A stretch of DNA of 33,673 bases from Methylicorpusculum sp. GTDB lineage: Bacteria > Pseudomonadota > Gammaproteobacteria > Methylococcales > Methylomonadaceae. Of this stretch, positions 17,821 to 26,335 are shown one piece after another. The first letter of the stretch is position 1. The number at the start of each line of letters is the position of its first letter. The stretch spans positions 1 through 33,673 of the forward strand of contig NZ_JAUSBX010000077.1 in the NCBI RefSeq assembly GCF_030651835.1, read 5' to 3'. A program made the translations under genes and the position numbers. The notes under the pieces are model-generated. The model did no database searches, had not been told where the DNA came from, and saw nothing but the letters and a program-made list of their open reading frames with translations.

Positions 17821-18702
17821 TTAAGCGCCTCTAACTTGAGCCATTACTTCTTCAGCAAAATTCTCTTCTTTTTTCTCAATACCTTCGCCGACTTCAAAAC
17901 GGGTAAAACGAACCACGCTATTGCCTTTTGATTTAAGCAACTGGCCTACCGTTGTTTTATCGTCTTTTACAAAAGGTTGGCCTAACAAAGTAATCTCGGC
18001 CAAAAATTTGCTAATACGGCCGCTGATCATTTTTTCAATAATCTCAGCAGGTTTGCCACTTTCAAGCGCTTGTGCCGAGAAAATGTCTTTTTCTTTATTG
18101 ATTTCGTCCTGAGAAACCTGATCATCCGATACACAAACCGGTTTGCAGGCTGCAACATGCATGGCAATGTCTTTACCTAAGGCATCATCGGCTTTGGCCA
18201 ATTCTACCAACACGCCGATTTTGCTTCCATGCAGGTAACATGAAGCGCCACCCTCTGCTAATTTGTATGTTTCAAAGCGTCTAATGGTAATATTTTCACC
18301 TAATTTGGCGATTAATTCACGACGCACTTCATCCACTGTTTTACCGGATTCCAGCTTCATATCCTGAAGTTGTTCAGGCGTTTCAACGTCTGAAGTCAAC
18401 AAGGCAGTTGCGATGCTGTTGAGGAAACCGATGAAATCTTCACCCTTGGCAACAAAATCGGTTTCGCAGTTAAGATCGACGATCGCTGCGGTTTTGCCGT
18501 CATTTGCGATTTTGGCTCCGATCAGTCCTTCTGCCGCTATACGACCGGATTTTTTATCGGCTTTGGCCAAGCCGGCTTTACGCATGTTTTCGATTGCGAG
18601 TTCCAGATCTCCATTTGCCTCAACCAATGCTTTTTTGCATTCCATCATTCCTGAACCGGTTCTCTCCCGCAGTTCTTTAACCATGCCTGCACTAATACTC
18701 AT
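17821..18702 (-). CDS. tsf: Translation elongation factor Ts
   Basis: Guanine-nucleotide exchange factor that regenerates EF-Tu-GTP. The 293 residues have the UBA-like N-terminus (MVKELRERTGSGMMECKKALVEANGDLELAI), the TDFVAK motif (NCETDFVAKGEDF, about 80) that contacts EF-Tu, and the core subdomains with PxCVSxxQ and VGQLLKSKGNSVVRFTRFEVGEGIEKK at the C-terminus. A good ribosome binding site (GAGGAAGAG) precedes the ATG. It follows rpsB, but the gap of 274 bases is long and holds a terminator-like hairpin, so EF-Ts output is probably set below or separately from S2. Confidence 0.98.
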   Translation of the reverse strand: MSISAGMVKELRERTGSGMMECKKALVEANGDLELAIENMRKAGLAKADKKSGRIAAEGLIGAKIANDGKTAAIVDLNCETDFVAKGEDFIGFLNSIATALLTSDVETPEQLQDMKLESGKTVDEVRRELIAKLGENITIRRFETYKLAEGGASCYLHGSKIGVLVELAKADDALGKDIAMHVAACKPVCVSDDQVSQDEINKEKDIFSAQALESGKPAEIIEKMISGRISKFLAEITLLGQPFVKDDKTTVGQLLKSKGNSVVRFTRFEVGEGIEKKEENFAEEVMAQVRGA

Positions 18703-18733
18703 TATGACTCTTCCTCAAATTTCTTAACTGTAA

Positions 18734-18758
18734 AAACGCCTCCCATAAGGAGGCGTTT
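18734..18758 (-). terminator. Intrinsic terminator/attenuator between rpsB and tsf
   Basis: AAACGCCTCC (18734-18743), loop cataa, GGAGGCGTTT (18749-18758). Read on the - strand the stem is followed directly by TTTTTACAG, a proper T-tail. It lies just 32 bases before the tsf start, so it must be leaky or regulated for rpsB-tsf co-transcription. Confidence 0.8.
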
Positions 18759-18850
18759 AAGATGCTGTGTTAACGTAAAATCAGGAATTACACATCAAGA
18801 CCATGAATTTTATAATTTCCACATCAGACTTGTTTTTCTGCCCAACTCCA

Positions 18851-18885
18851 GCGTTTAGCAAGCAGTTATATAGCCAGCTAAACGC
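18851..18885. other. Additional hairpin in the rpsB-tsf spacer
   Basis: GCGTTTAGC (18851-18859) and GCTAAACGC (18877-18885) form a perfect nine-base-pair stem around a 17-base loop. It lies between the rpsB stop and the tsf attenuator. It could be an RNA-processing signal or stability element; no T-tail. Confidence 0.5.
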
Positions 18886-18976
18886 CGTGTAGTGTTATGA
18901 AAAACTGACTGGATTGCGTAAGTTATTTCTTTTCAGGGTTCTTGAATTTTGTGTGCAATTCGCTTAAATCCAAACT

Positions 18977-19726
18977 TTATTCAGCTGAAGCGGACTCTGA
19001 CTCTTCAACAAAATCATCTGCTTGTGCTGAAAGATCTAAAATAGCTGTTTTTGCTTCCAGAACTGCATCAGCGACACTTTGGCAATACAGTTTTACTGCA
19101 CGAATAGAGTCGTCATTTCCGGGAATAACATAATCGATGTCATCGGGAGAATTGTTTGAATCGACAATACCGACGACTGGAATACCCAGTTTTTTGGCTT
19201 CACTGATGGCATTTTTTTCATAACCGACATCCATGATGAACAACACATCAGGAATGCCTTTCATGTCTTTGATTCCACCTAAGCTGCGATCCAGTTTTTC
19301 CATTTCGCGCTCCATACCCAAAGCTTCCTTTTTGCTGAATTTGTGGTAGAGCGAACCATCCGCTTTCATAGCTTCCAGCTCTTTCAGACGATTGATTGAT
19401 TTTTTTATCGTTTTGAAGTTGGTGAGCATGCCCCCCAACCAGCGATGATTAACATAGGGCATACCACAGCGCTTTGCCTCTTCGGCGACGGCTTTACGCG
19501 CTGCTTTTTTTGTTCCTACAAACAGAATGGTACCTTTATTTGCAGACATTTGACCCAGGTAATTCATTGCGTCATTGAACAGAGGAAGCGTTTTTTCCAA
19601 ATTGATGATATGGATCTTATTACGGGCCCCGAAAAGATAGTTGGACATCTTGGGATTCCAGTAACGAGTTTGGTGTCCAAAGTGAACACCCGCTTCTAAC
19701 ATTTGACGCATTGACACTGCTGCCAT
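18977..19726 (-). CDS. rpsB: 30S ribosomal protein S2
   Basis: Last-assembling small-subunit protein, needed for S1 binding. The 249 residues match S2 along the whole length: [22 protein letters not shown] at the N-terminus, [16 protein letters not shown]-like stretch, [70 protein letters not shown] and an acidic C-terminal tail. A near-ideal ribosome binding site (AGGAGA) precedes the ATG. It is the first gene of the long - strand operon and has a structured leader of about 150 bases. S2 represses its own operon at the leader in other gammaproteobacteria. Confidence 0.99.
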   Translation of the reverse strand: MAAVSMRQMLEAGVHFGHQTRYWNPKMSNYLFGARNKIHIINLEKTLPLFNDAMNYLGQMSANKGTILFVGTKKAARKAVAEEAKRCGMPYVNHRWLGGMLTNFKTIKKSINRLKELEAMKADGSLYHKFSKKEALGMEREMEKLDRSLGGIKDMKGIPDVLFIMDVGYEKNAISEAKKLGIPVVGIVDSNNSPDDIDYVIPGNDDSIRAVKLYCQSVADAVLEAKTAILDLSAQADDFVEESESASAE

Positions 19727-19876
19727 TGATTTTTCTCCTGATTGATTGATCGAAACCTGCGTTTCGAGTTGGGTTACGCCTCCACTTATCCCTCTTGGAA
19801 ACCTGTTTTGTATTTATGACAAAACAAGCACCCTACCAAGCGTGACGATAAGTGTGAGTATTGGTTAAAAAATGAA
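19727..19876 (-). promoter_or_regulatory. Structured rpsB 5' leader
   Basis: The transcribed leader contains a hairpin with stem TGTTTTGT/ACAAAACA (19804-19811 and 19819-19826) and further inverted motifs (CTTGGTAGGG, TTTCCAAGAGGG on the - strand). A pseudo-Shine-Dalgarno GTGGAGGCG also lies upstream of the true AGGAGA. Autogenous control by S2 at such leaders is established in E. coli; that it acts here is inference. Confidence 0.5.
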
Positions 19877-19882
19877 CTTGCC

Positions 19883-19911
19883 TTTATACCATAAATTATT
19901 TCGTGCAACAA
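19883..19911 (-). promoter_or_regulatory. Sigma-70 promoter for the rpsB operon
   Basis: On the - strand TTGTTG (complement of 19906-19911) and TATAAA (complement of 19883-19888) are separated by exactly 17 bases. They match the -35 and -10 consensus at four and five of six positions. Transcription would begin near 19876, giving a leader of about 150 bases. Confidence 0.6.
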
Positions 19912-20007
19912 TTCGATTTCTGCTAAACTCGCCATTCTCCGGAGCGTTACAAACTATAAACCTCTCAGTTGACTCCATATAGAATGCCGGGTTGCTGAGC
20001 ATATCCT

Positions 20008-20013
20008 TATAAT
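20008..20013 (+). promoter_or_regulatory. Possible -10 box for map-glnD
   Basis: A perfect TATAAT lies 27 bases before the map start. The matching -35 region (near 19985-19990) is weak. If real, the leader is only about 20 bases and lacks a Shine-Dalgarno. Confidence 0.35.
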
Positions 20014-20040
20014 TGTCTGTCATTTTCTGTCAATCCATTC

Positions 20041-20805
20041 ATGTCCATCTCAATAAAAACTCCCAGTGAAATTGAAAAAATGCGCGTTGCGGGCAGACTG
20101 GCCGCCGAAGTTCTGGAAATGATCGAGCCTTATGTTGTTCCAGGTGTTACAACTAACGAACTGAATCAAATCTGTCATGACTACATCGTTGAACAGCAGA
20201 TGGCCATCCCTGCCCCACTCAATTACAGGGGTTTCCCAAAATCAATTTGTACTTCCATCAATCACGTTGTTTGTCATGGCATACCCTCAGACAAAAAATT
20301 AAAAGAAGGTGACATTGTCAATGTTGACATTACTGTGATCAAAGACGATTACCATGGCGATACCAGCAAAATGTTCTGCGTAGGTAAAGTGAGCCAGCAT
20401 GCGAAACGCTTGATTTCGATTACTCAGCAAGCGCTTTATTTAGGTACAGAACAAGTCAAGCCGGGCGCTACATTAGGTGATATTGGCCACGCCATTCAAA
20501 AATTTGCCGAATCGAATCACTATTCGGTCGTACGCGAATTTTGTGGTCATGGCATAGGCAAAAATTTTCATGAAGAACCCCAGGTGCTTCATTACGGAAA
20601 ACAGGGTGAAGGCATGACGCTCGAGCCCGGTATGATTTTTACGATAGAACCCATGCTGAATCAGGGTAAGCGTAACGTCAAAGTCCTGTCAGACGGCTGG
20701 ACAGCCGTCACAAAAGACCGCAGCCTTTCGGCGCAATGGGAGCATACCATTCTGGTAACAGATCAAGGACATGAGGTGCTGACTCTTCGCAAGGAGGAAC
20801 TGTGA
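20041..20805 (+). CDS. map: Methionine aminopeptidase, type I
   Basis: Removes the N-terminal Met from nascent proteins when the second residue is small. The 254 residues contain all five metal ligands of the pita-bread fold: the two Asp in NVDITVIKDDYHGDTSKMF, His in CGHGIGKNFHEEP, Glu in FTIEPMLNQG and Glu in QWEHTILVT. SICTSINHVVCHGIP is the substrate-pocket region. No C-terminal or N-terminal extension is present. The start lacks a clear ribosome binding site. It is divergent from rpsB and overlaps glnD by four bases (GTGA), both typical of gammaproteobacteria. Confidence 0.97.
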   Translation: MSISIKTPSEIEKMRVAGRLAAEVLEMIEPYVVPGVTTNELNQICHDYIVEQQMAIPAPLNYRGFPKSICTSINHVVCHGIPSDKKLKEGDIVNVDITVIKDDYHGDTSKMFCVGKVSQHAKRLISITQQALYLGTEQVKPGATLGDIGHAIQKFAESNHYSVVREFCGHGIGKNFHEEPQVLHYGKQGEGMTLEPGMIFTIEPMLNQGKRNVKVLSDGWTAVTKDRSLSAQWEHTILVTDQGHEVLTLRKEEL

Positions 20806-23438
20806 CCTGCCCTGACATATCACCTGAGCTATTCAACCAACCGGACTGTATTGCTCGATTCAAACAAATTATAAAAAACAAGAACGCCACACTTAAACAG
20901 GACTTCGTTCCCCAAAGCCCTGTTGCGCACTTGCTGATTGAAAAAGCCGATTTTGTCGATCATTTGCTCGTCTGCAGTTGGCTGCATTATCTGACGGCTG
21001 CGGCAAAAGATCTGAGCTTAATAGCTGTTGGTGGCTATGGCCGCAAGGAATTATTTCCCTACTCCGATATCGATATCGTCATTCTCCTTCCTCCTGACTC
21101 GGCGCCGGACATTCAGGACAGACTGACCATTTTTTGTAATTTTCTCTGGGATATCGGCCTTAAACCTGGCCTGAGTGTTCGAACGGTAGAAGAATGCATA
21201 CAGGCAGCGAAAGACGATCAGACAGTCATGACGAGCCTGTTGGAAACCCGACTGATTTCCGGCAGCCAAAAGCTTTACGAAAAAGTGCTGGAACCCATTA
21301 AAAAGAAAGAAATTTGGCCTTCGGCAGAATTCTTTCCCGCCAAATTGCTTGAACAAGAGCAGCGCTACTTTAAATTCCACGATACCGCTTACAACCTTGA
21401 ACCCAACATTAAAGAAGGTCCGGGCGGATTGCGCGACATGCAAATTATTGCCTGGGTATTCAAGAGGCATTACAACTCAACCACGCTTAAAGAGCTGATC
21501 AAATACGACTTTTTACCCGAATCGGAATACGATGAACTGATCAGTTTACGCAGCACACTCTGGAGCATTCGCTACGCGCTGCAGTTACTGACCGGGCGCG
21601 ATGAAAACCGCTTGTTGTTTGACTTTCAGCATGACCTGTCGATACAGTTCGGCTTTATTGATGCCAACATCAATCATGGCGTGGAACAGTTCATGCAATA
21701 CTACTACAAGACGGTTGTCGGTCTGGAACGTCTCAATGAAATGTTGCTGCAATTGTTTAACGAGCGTTTCCTCTGCACAGAAACTACTTACCAGTACATC
21801 AACACCCGCGACTCAAAACTGATTGTGATTAACGGTTACCTGGAGGCGGAAAACGAGCAGCTATTCGAGAAAAATCCGCTCGCATTGCTTGAGATTTTCC
21901 TTATCTTGCAGCAGAACATTTCCTTAAAAGGAATCAGGGCCAAAACAATCAGGCTTATTCGCAAAAGCCTGCATTTAATAGATGACACGTTCCGGAAAGA
22001 TAAAAACGCCAATCACTTGTTCATAGAAATATTGCGCCAGCCTCAGGGCATCACCCATGAGCTTCGTCGCATGAACCGTTACGGCGTGCTTGCTGCCTAC
22101 CTGCCCAGTTTCGCCCATATCGTCGCACGCATGCAGTATGACTTGTTTCATGTCTATACCGTTGATGAACACACCTTGTTTGTGATCAGAAATTTACGCC
22201 GATTTTCTCTGGATAAACATATCAACGAACTGCCTTTCTGTAATGATGTTTATCTGATGATCGGCAAGCCGGAATTGCTATACATAGCGGCTTTATTTCA
22301 CGACATAGCCAAAGGCATGGGCGGCGACCATTCGACCATAGGCGAAGACATTGCAAGAGAATTCTGCATTCAGCATGATCTGTCAAAACACGATATAAAG
22401 CTGGTGACCTGGCTGGTCAGAAATCATCTGATCATGTCCATGACGGCCCAACGCAAAGACATCAGCGACCCTGAAATCATCCATGAGTTCGCTCAGTGTG
22501 TAGGCAGTATTGAATATTTGAATTATTTATATCTACTGACTGTTGCGGATATCCGGGCTACCAATCCTGAGCTTTGGAATTCATGGAAAGACGCCTTGCT
22601 GAAAGAACTCTATAACGCAACCTACAGCGCTTTGCACAGAGGACTGAAAGTTCCGATCAATATCCATGACCGACTTGAAGAAACAAAAAACGAGGCCTTG
22701 GAAGAATTGATCAAGCTGGGCTTAACCCGAGAACATGTTTTAGCATCATGGAAACATGCGAGTGATGACTATTTTTTGCGGTATTCGGTTGATGAGATTA
22801 CCTGGCACACGATAGCCATATCATCCTGCGATGAAAAAGACTTGCCATTAGTCCTGCTGCGTCCTCAAACACAACGAGGCAGCGCCGAAGTATTCGTTTA
22901 TACCCACAATGAAAACCACATTTTCTCAATCAGCACGGAAACGCTGGATCAGTTGGGCTTGACTATTTTAGATGCGCGGATTGTCACGACTCATGATCAG
23001 TATGTACTTAACAGCTTTCAGATCCTGGAGCAAACCGGCGAGCCTATTATCGACCTATACCGAGAAATTCATATTTGCTCTTCATTGCGCAAGAATCTGA
23101 AAGAGCACACGATCAACAAACAAAAAAACATACGCCGTCAATCCAGACAAGCCAGACATTTCCCAATACCGACTACAGTATTTTTTCATGAGGACCCGCT
23201 GCACAAATGCACCATCCTTGAATTGATTACGACCGATCACGCCGGACTCCTGTCAACTATCGGCCAGATTTTCAATCGCAATGACATACGGTTACACGAC
23301 GCAAAAATTACGACTATCGGTAGTCGTGCTGAAGATATGTTTTATATCACTGACGACCAAACCAAACCAATCAGAAATATGAAGCAGCTGGCCAAGCTGG
23401 AAAATGACATTATCAATAGCTTGCGCTCGATTAATTAA
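20802..23438 (+). CDS. glnD: [Protein-PII] uridylyltransferase/uridylyl-removing enzyme
   Basis: Bifunctional nitrogen sensor that uridylylates PII when glutamine is low and removes UMP when it is high. The 878 residues have the nucleotidyltransferase motif GGYGRKELFPYSD89-I-D91 (about 77-91), a central PII-uridylyltransferase helical region, an HD domain (LFHDIAKGMGGDHS near 500) for UMP removal, and two C-terminal ACT domains (about 685-760 and 800-870, the second starting TILELITTDHAGLLSTIGQIF) that sense glutamine. The start is GTG at 20802, with AAGGAGG ideally placed inside map. The four-base overlap predicts translational coupling. No PII gene is in the window. Confidence 0.97.
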   Translation: MTCPDISPELFNQPDCIARFKQIIKNKNATLKQDFVPQSPVAHLLIEKADFVDHLLVCSWLHYLTAAAKDLSLIAVGGYGRKELFPYSDIDIVILLPPDSAPDIQDRLTIFCNFLWDIGLKPGLSVRTVEECIQAAKDDQTVMTSLLETRLISGSQKLYEKVLEPIKKKEIWPSAEFFPAKLLEQEQRYFKFHDTAYNLEPNIKEGPGGLRDMQIIAWVFKRHYNSTTLKELIKYDFLPESEYDELISLRSTLWSIRYALQLLTGRDENRLLFDFQHDLSIQFGFIDANINHGVEQFMQYYYKTVVGLERLNEMLLQLFNERFLCTETTYQYINTRDSKLIVINGYLEAENEQLFEKNPLALLEIFLILQQNISLKGIRAKTIRLIRKSLHLIDDTFRKDKNANHLFIEILRQPQGITHELRRMNRYGVLAAYLPSFAHIVARMQYDLFHVYTVDEHTLFVIRNLRRFSLDKHINELPFCNDVYLMIGKPELLYIAALFHDIAKGMGGDHSTIGEDIAREFCIQHDLSKHDIKLVTWLVRNHLIMSMTAQRKDISDPEIIHEFAQCVGSIEYLNYLYLLTVADIRATNPELWNSWKDALLKELYNATYSALHRGLKVPINIHDRLEETKNEALEELIKLGLTREHVLASWKHASDDYFLRYSVDEITWHTIAISSCDEKDLPLVLLRPQTQRGSAEVFVYTHNENHIFSISTETLDQLGLTILDARIVTTHDQYVLNSFQILEQTGEPIIDLYREIHICSSLRKNLKEHTINKQKNIRRQSRQARHFPIPTTVFFHEDPLHKCTILELITTDHAGLLSTIGQIFNRNDIRLHDAKITTIGSRAEDMFYITDDQTKPIRNMKQLAKLENDIINSLRSIN

Positions 23439-23455
23439 TTAAAACACGATCTAAT

Positions 23456-23506
23456 AGAGCCCGCTCTGCTGCCCGTCAATAGACGCAGAGGGCGTGCCTA
23501 TTTTTA
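23456..23506 (+). terminator. Terminator-like hairpin after glnD
   Basis: CTCTGC (23464-23469) pairs with GCAGAG (23485-23490), with partly complementary GC-rich flanks, and a TATTTTTA tract follows at about 23499-23506. The hairpin lies between convergent glnD and the PilZ-like gene. Confidence 0.55.
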
Positions 23507-23950
23507 CGCAGTATCGCTGAGAACCTGCCTTACGACTGATTTGACTGAAGGAATGGAATCTACCTCCACATTTTTGACTAAGCGGGAATCCAGAAAACTG
23601 AGTAACTTATCGTAACCGACCGCCTCGATATTAAAATAACGGACACCGATTTCACATTCATCGCGCGCGATTCTTCGCGAATAAATAACATGACAACACG
23701 CACTGATCCCTTCAGAACCATTATTTTCGGCTGATGCCGGCAAAATCAGCCGGACATCCAACTCCATAGGCCTTTTATTATGAATAAAGCATCCGCCCGG
23801 AGTAATCAGATTGCGTTGATTCGTACTGCATTTAAATGCGAAACCATCATTGCTCATTTCAAAAGCAACTACTTTAAAGCGAATACCTTCCACATTGGTA
23901 ATAAAGACTGGCAAATGGATTGAAACTTGGGGGTATATTTTTTTTTCCAT
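23504..23950 (-). CDS. PilZ-like domain protein lacking the Arg motif
   Basis: The 148 residues look like a lone PilZ beta-barrel: YPQVSIHLPVFITNVEGIRFKVVAFEMSNDGFAF at the N-terminus, a hydrophobic strand MELDVRLILP in the middle and the closing strand CCHVIYSRRIARDECEIGVRYFNI. The second c-di-GMP motif is partly kept (MSNDGFAF for DxSxxG), but the upstream RxxxR that grips the dinucleotide is absent. Binding is therefore doubtful and a protein-protein role, as in non-canonical PilZ proteins, is possible. It is isolated and convergent with glnD. The ATG has only an AGAGA-like upstream site. Assignment rests on pattern, not on a profile search. Confidence 0.65.
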   Translation of the reverse strand: MEKKIYPQVSIHLPVFITNVEGIRFKVVAFEMSNDGFAFKCSTNQRNLITPGGCFIHNKRPMELDVRLILPASAENNGSEGISACCHVIYSRRIARDECEIGVRYFNIEAVGYDKLLSFLDSRLVKNVEVDSIPSVKSVVRQVLSDTA

Positions 23951-24512
23951 AGTAATCTCTAAATCATAACCTTGCTGGTATAACCACTTTAGACTAAAAA
24001 AATAATTTTACCAGCAGAAATATGGGTTTAAAGAATAAATATGAAGCTATAGGTTAACAGCAGCGCACACTAAACCCTGCAACGTACCTGCTCACCCGCT
24101 CCCATTTTATTCGGTGTCCGTGCTTGATTTCAAAGGACGCATGAAACCGTCCCTGTAGATATCTGCAACATCCCTGTTTCAGAAATCTTTTCAATCAAAC
24201 ACCCACACCATCAATACCATCCGGGCGAGTAGTTACCCAGCAGCAACCTTCCAACAAAGTCAATTGAGGTAATTTATAAACTCTAATGGGGTTTATTCCC
24301 AATACAGACCGAAAATTCAGCCTTCAAACCAGTTCTATAGCCTGCTATTTTAGACAATTACAATTTGCCTCCTTGACTTTGCTGGTACACTACGAAAAAA
24401 TTGCCGGTTGAAATTAAGTTAATGTAAGCATATAACGATAATCTATTAAACTTTCACTTTGGCTTACTGTCGTAAGTACGTCGCCGAAAGAGCATACACC
24501 CGAGGTTAATCT
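23951..24512. other. 562-base intergenic region with one repeat copy
   Basis: Divergent spacer between the PilZ-like and multicopper oxidase genes. It holds the second copy of the 75-base hairpin element. A TTGACT at about 24374-24379 could be a -35 box for the oxidase, but no convincing -10 box sits 17 bases downstream. No metal-regulator palindrome is obvious and no reading frame of interest is seen. Confidence 0.5.
24124..24198 (+). repeat. 75-base hairpin element, copy 2
   Basis: Same three blocks as at 2495-2569, without gaps: TTGATTTCAAAGGA (24124-24137), TGCAACATCCCTGTT (24164-24178), TTTTCAATCAA (24188-24198). The central hairpin is CTGCAACA-TCCC-TGTTTCAG (24163-24182) with one mismatch. 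Bases between the blocks have diverged. The element ends about 315 bases before the multicopper oxidase start. Confidence 0.8.
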
Positions 24513-26261
24513 ATGAGTAAACGTTATTTATCCAGTCTCTGCGGAGGCTTGGCGCTCGTTATTCCATTAGGAGTAAACGCCGCAACTGACCTGCCAGTTT
24601 CAAAAAAAGTTGAAATGGGGCCCCAGGAAGAGGTTTGCTCAAATTTTATATCTCCTGAATGGCGCAAAGAACAAACAGTCGACGGCATTAAAATCCAGGC
24701 TTCCAACGTCTGCACCCCGGACAATCCTGCCGATATTGCCGCTTTTGTCAAAGGCACCAACAATATTTCCATGGATACACTCATGGAAACGCAATTAGCT
24801 GCCGACGCAATAACCAAATCAAACGACGAAGATGGCGATGGCGATCCTGATCACATCATCATAAAACTGGAAATTGTCGAACTAAACGGTCATTCTCCGG
24901 ACATGACCGATCCCACAACAACTTTTGATATAGCTCCCGGCGTCCAACCTACTTTTTGGGTATTTGCCCCAAAAACCAGAGACATGTCAACGCTGAGTCT
25001 TTATGAACCGCAAGCAAATCCGTTATTAAGAGTCCCTTCTCCAACCATTCGGGTTGAACAGGGCGACACAGTCTGGATAGTTGTTGAAAACACCCATTAT
25101 CTGCCGCACTCGCTTCATCTTCACGGCATTGACCACCCTTTTATGGATCACGGCGGCGGCGGTAATGACGGCGTCGGCCAAACCAGCGAAATGGATATCA
25201 TGCCTGGCGAAAGCAAGACCTATGTCATTAAACCCCGTCAACCGGGCACTATGTACTATCACTGCCATGTTCAACCTCACGTCCATATCCCCATGGGTTT
25301 ACAAGGTATTTTTGTCGTTGAAGAAAACCGACCCAACAACTGGGTTCAAACTTTCAACGTAGGAGCCGGACAGGTCCGCAGCCCCTCCGTGGCAGTACTT
25401 GAAAAATATCAACGGGAATATGATTTACATTACGAAACAGCCGACAAGGAGTTGCATTCCGACATAGCCAGATCAGCCAATGATCCGCGCATCATAGCTA
25501 AACGTTTAAACATGGAATATGACATTACGGACGCAACTGATGATTACTTTATGCTTAATGGCCGCTCATTTCCCTACACGCTGAGAGAGTCTCTAATCGA
25601 GATGGGCGTGGGTGAAAAAGTAAAATTAAGAATCATGAATGGCGGAACTGAAACGCTGGCAATGCATATCCACGGCCACAAGCCGACAGCGACACATTAT
25701 GATGGGGTAGACAATGGCCCGGGTTCTTATATAACCAGAGACGTTCATGGCATCACACCAGCTCAAAGACTTGATCTGGAACTGGATGGTACGGATGACG
25801 GACTGCACAGCTTCGGTGAAGGCATTTGGATGTTTCATGACCATGTAGAAAAGGCGTTTACAACAGATGGCGTTGGTGAAGGTGGCGATATCAGTCTGGT
25901 TGTCTACAAAGGCTACCTTGATGAAAAAGGCATACCCAAAGCTCACGGCATGAGCCTGGCGCCTTATTTCACCAAAGAGTTCTGGAAAAGAACATACCCC
26001 ATGTGGCAAGACTACGATTCATGGAAAAGCCTAGGCTTACCTGATTTGAATGCAGACTATAAACCGGGAAAAGTGGCGGTCATGACTGAAGTAGTTGGAC
26101 CGGGTGGACAACAAATTGCCTCACAAACTGGAAATGAGCCTTCATTTATAGGCCGTTTAGTTTCCGGATTTGTTCTAGGCATCCTGGCTTATTTGCTGTT
26201 TGTCTACAGAGAGTTAATTTTCAAATTTGTAGGCGGACTGATAAACAGAACACAATCGTAA
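24513..26261 (+). CDS. Membrane-anchored two-domain multicopper oxidase
   Basis: The 582 residues begin with a signal peptide (about 1-24). Two cupredoxin domains follow. Domain 1 (about 115-270) has HSLHLHG (His199, His202, His204) and HCHVQPHVHIPM (250-261), giving a type 1 copper site of His199, Cys251, His256 and Met261 plus trinuclear-site histidines. Domain 2 (about 340-465) has His385-I-His387 and His442-Asp-His444; the type 1 Cys is Asp443 and the type 1 His is Leu382, so it keeps only trinuclear ligands. That pattern matches type C two-domain oxidases, the class known from Nitrosomonas. A C-terminal hydrophobic helix (about 547-565) predicts anchoring in the inner membrane facing the periplasm. 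Between signal peptide and domain 1 is an unassigned segment with Cys42 and Cys67 and an Asp-rich NDEDGDGDPDH loop. Substrate unknown; copper or iron oxidation and nitrogen-oxide chemistry are all possible. Confidence 0.9.
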   Translation: MSKRYLSSLCGGLALVIPLGVNAATDLPVSKKVEMGPQEEVCSNFISPEWRKEQTVDGIKIQASNVCTPDNPADIAAFVKGTNNISMDTLMETQLAADAITKSNDEDGDGDPDHIIIKLEIVELNGHSPDMTDPTTTFDIAPGVQPTFWVFAPKTRDMSTLSLYEPQANPLLRVPSPTIRVEQGDTVWIVVENTHYLPHSLHLHGIDHPFMDHGGGGNDGVGQTSEMDIMPGESKTYVIKPRQPGTMYYHCHVQPHVHIPMGLQGIFVVEENRPNNWVQTFNVGAGQVRSPSVAVLEKYQREYDLHYETADKELHSDIARSANDPRIIAKRLNMEYDITDATDDYFMLNGRSFPYTLRESLIEMGVGEKVKLRIMNGGTETLAMHIHGHKPTATHYDGVDNGPGSYITRDVHGITPAQRLDLELDGTDDGLHSFGEGIWMFHDHVEKAFTTDGVGEGGDISLVVYKGYLDEKGIPKAHGMSLAPYFTKEFWKRTYPMWQDYDSWKSLGLPDLNADYKPGKVAVMTEVVGPGGQQIASQTGNEPSFIGRLVSGFVLGILAYLLFVYRELIFKFVGGLINRTQS

Positions 26262-26277
26262 CTACATCTTTCTATTT

Positions 26278-26305
26278 AGATCTAGCACAGGAATGTGCTA
26301 GATCT
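26278..26305 (+). terminator. Strong hairpin after the multicopper oxidase
   Basis: AGATCTAGCACA (26278-26289), loop ggaa, TGTGCTAGATCT (26294-26305) is a perfect twelve-base-pair stem followed by TTC. The T-tail is short, but the position between convergent genes fits a shared terminator. Confidence 0.75.
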
Positions 26306-26335
26306 TTCAGAAATCATCAACCTTGAGCTTATTGA

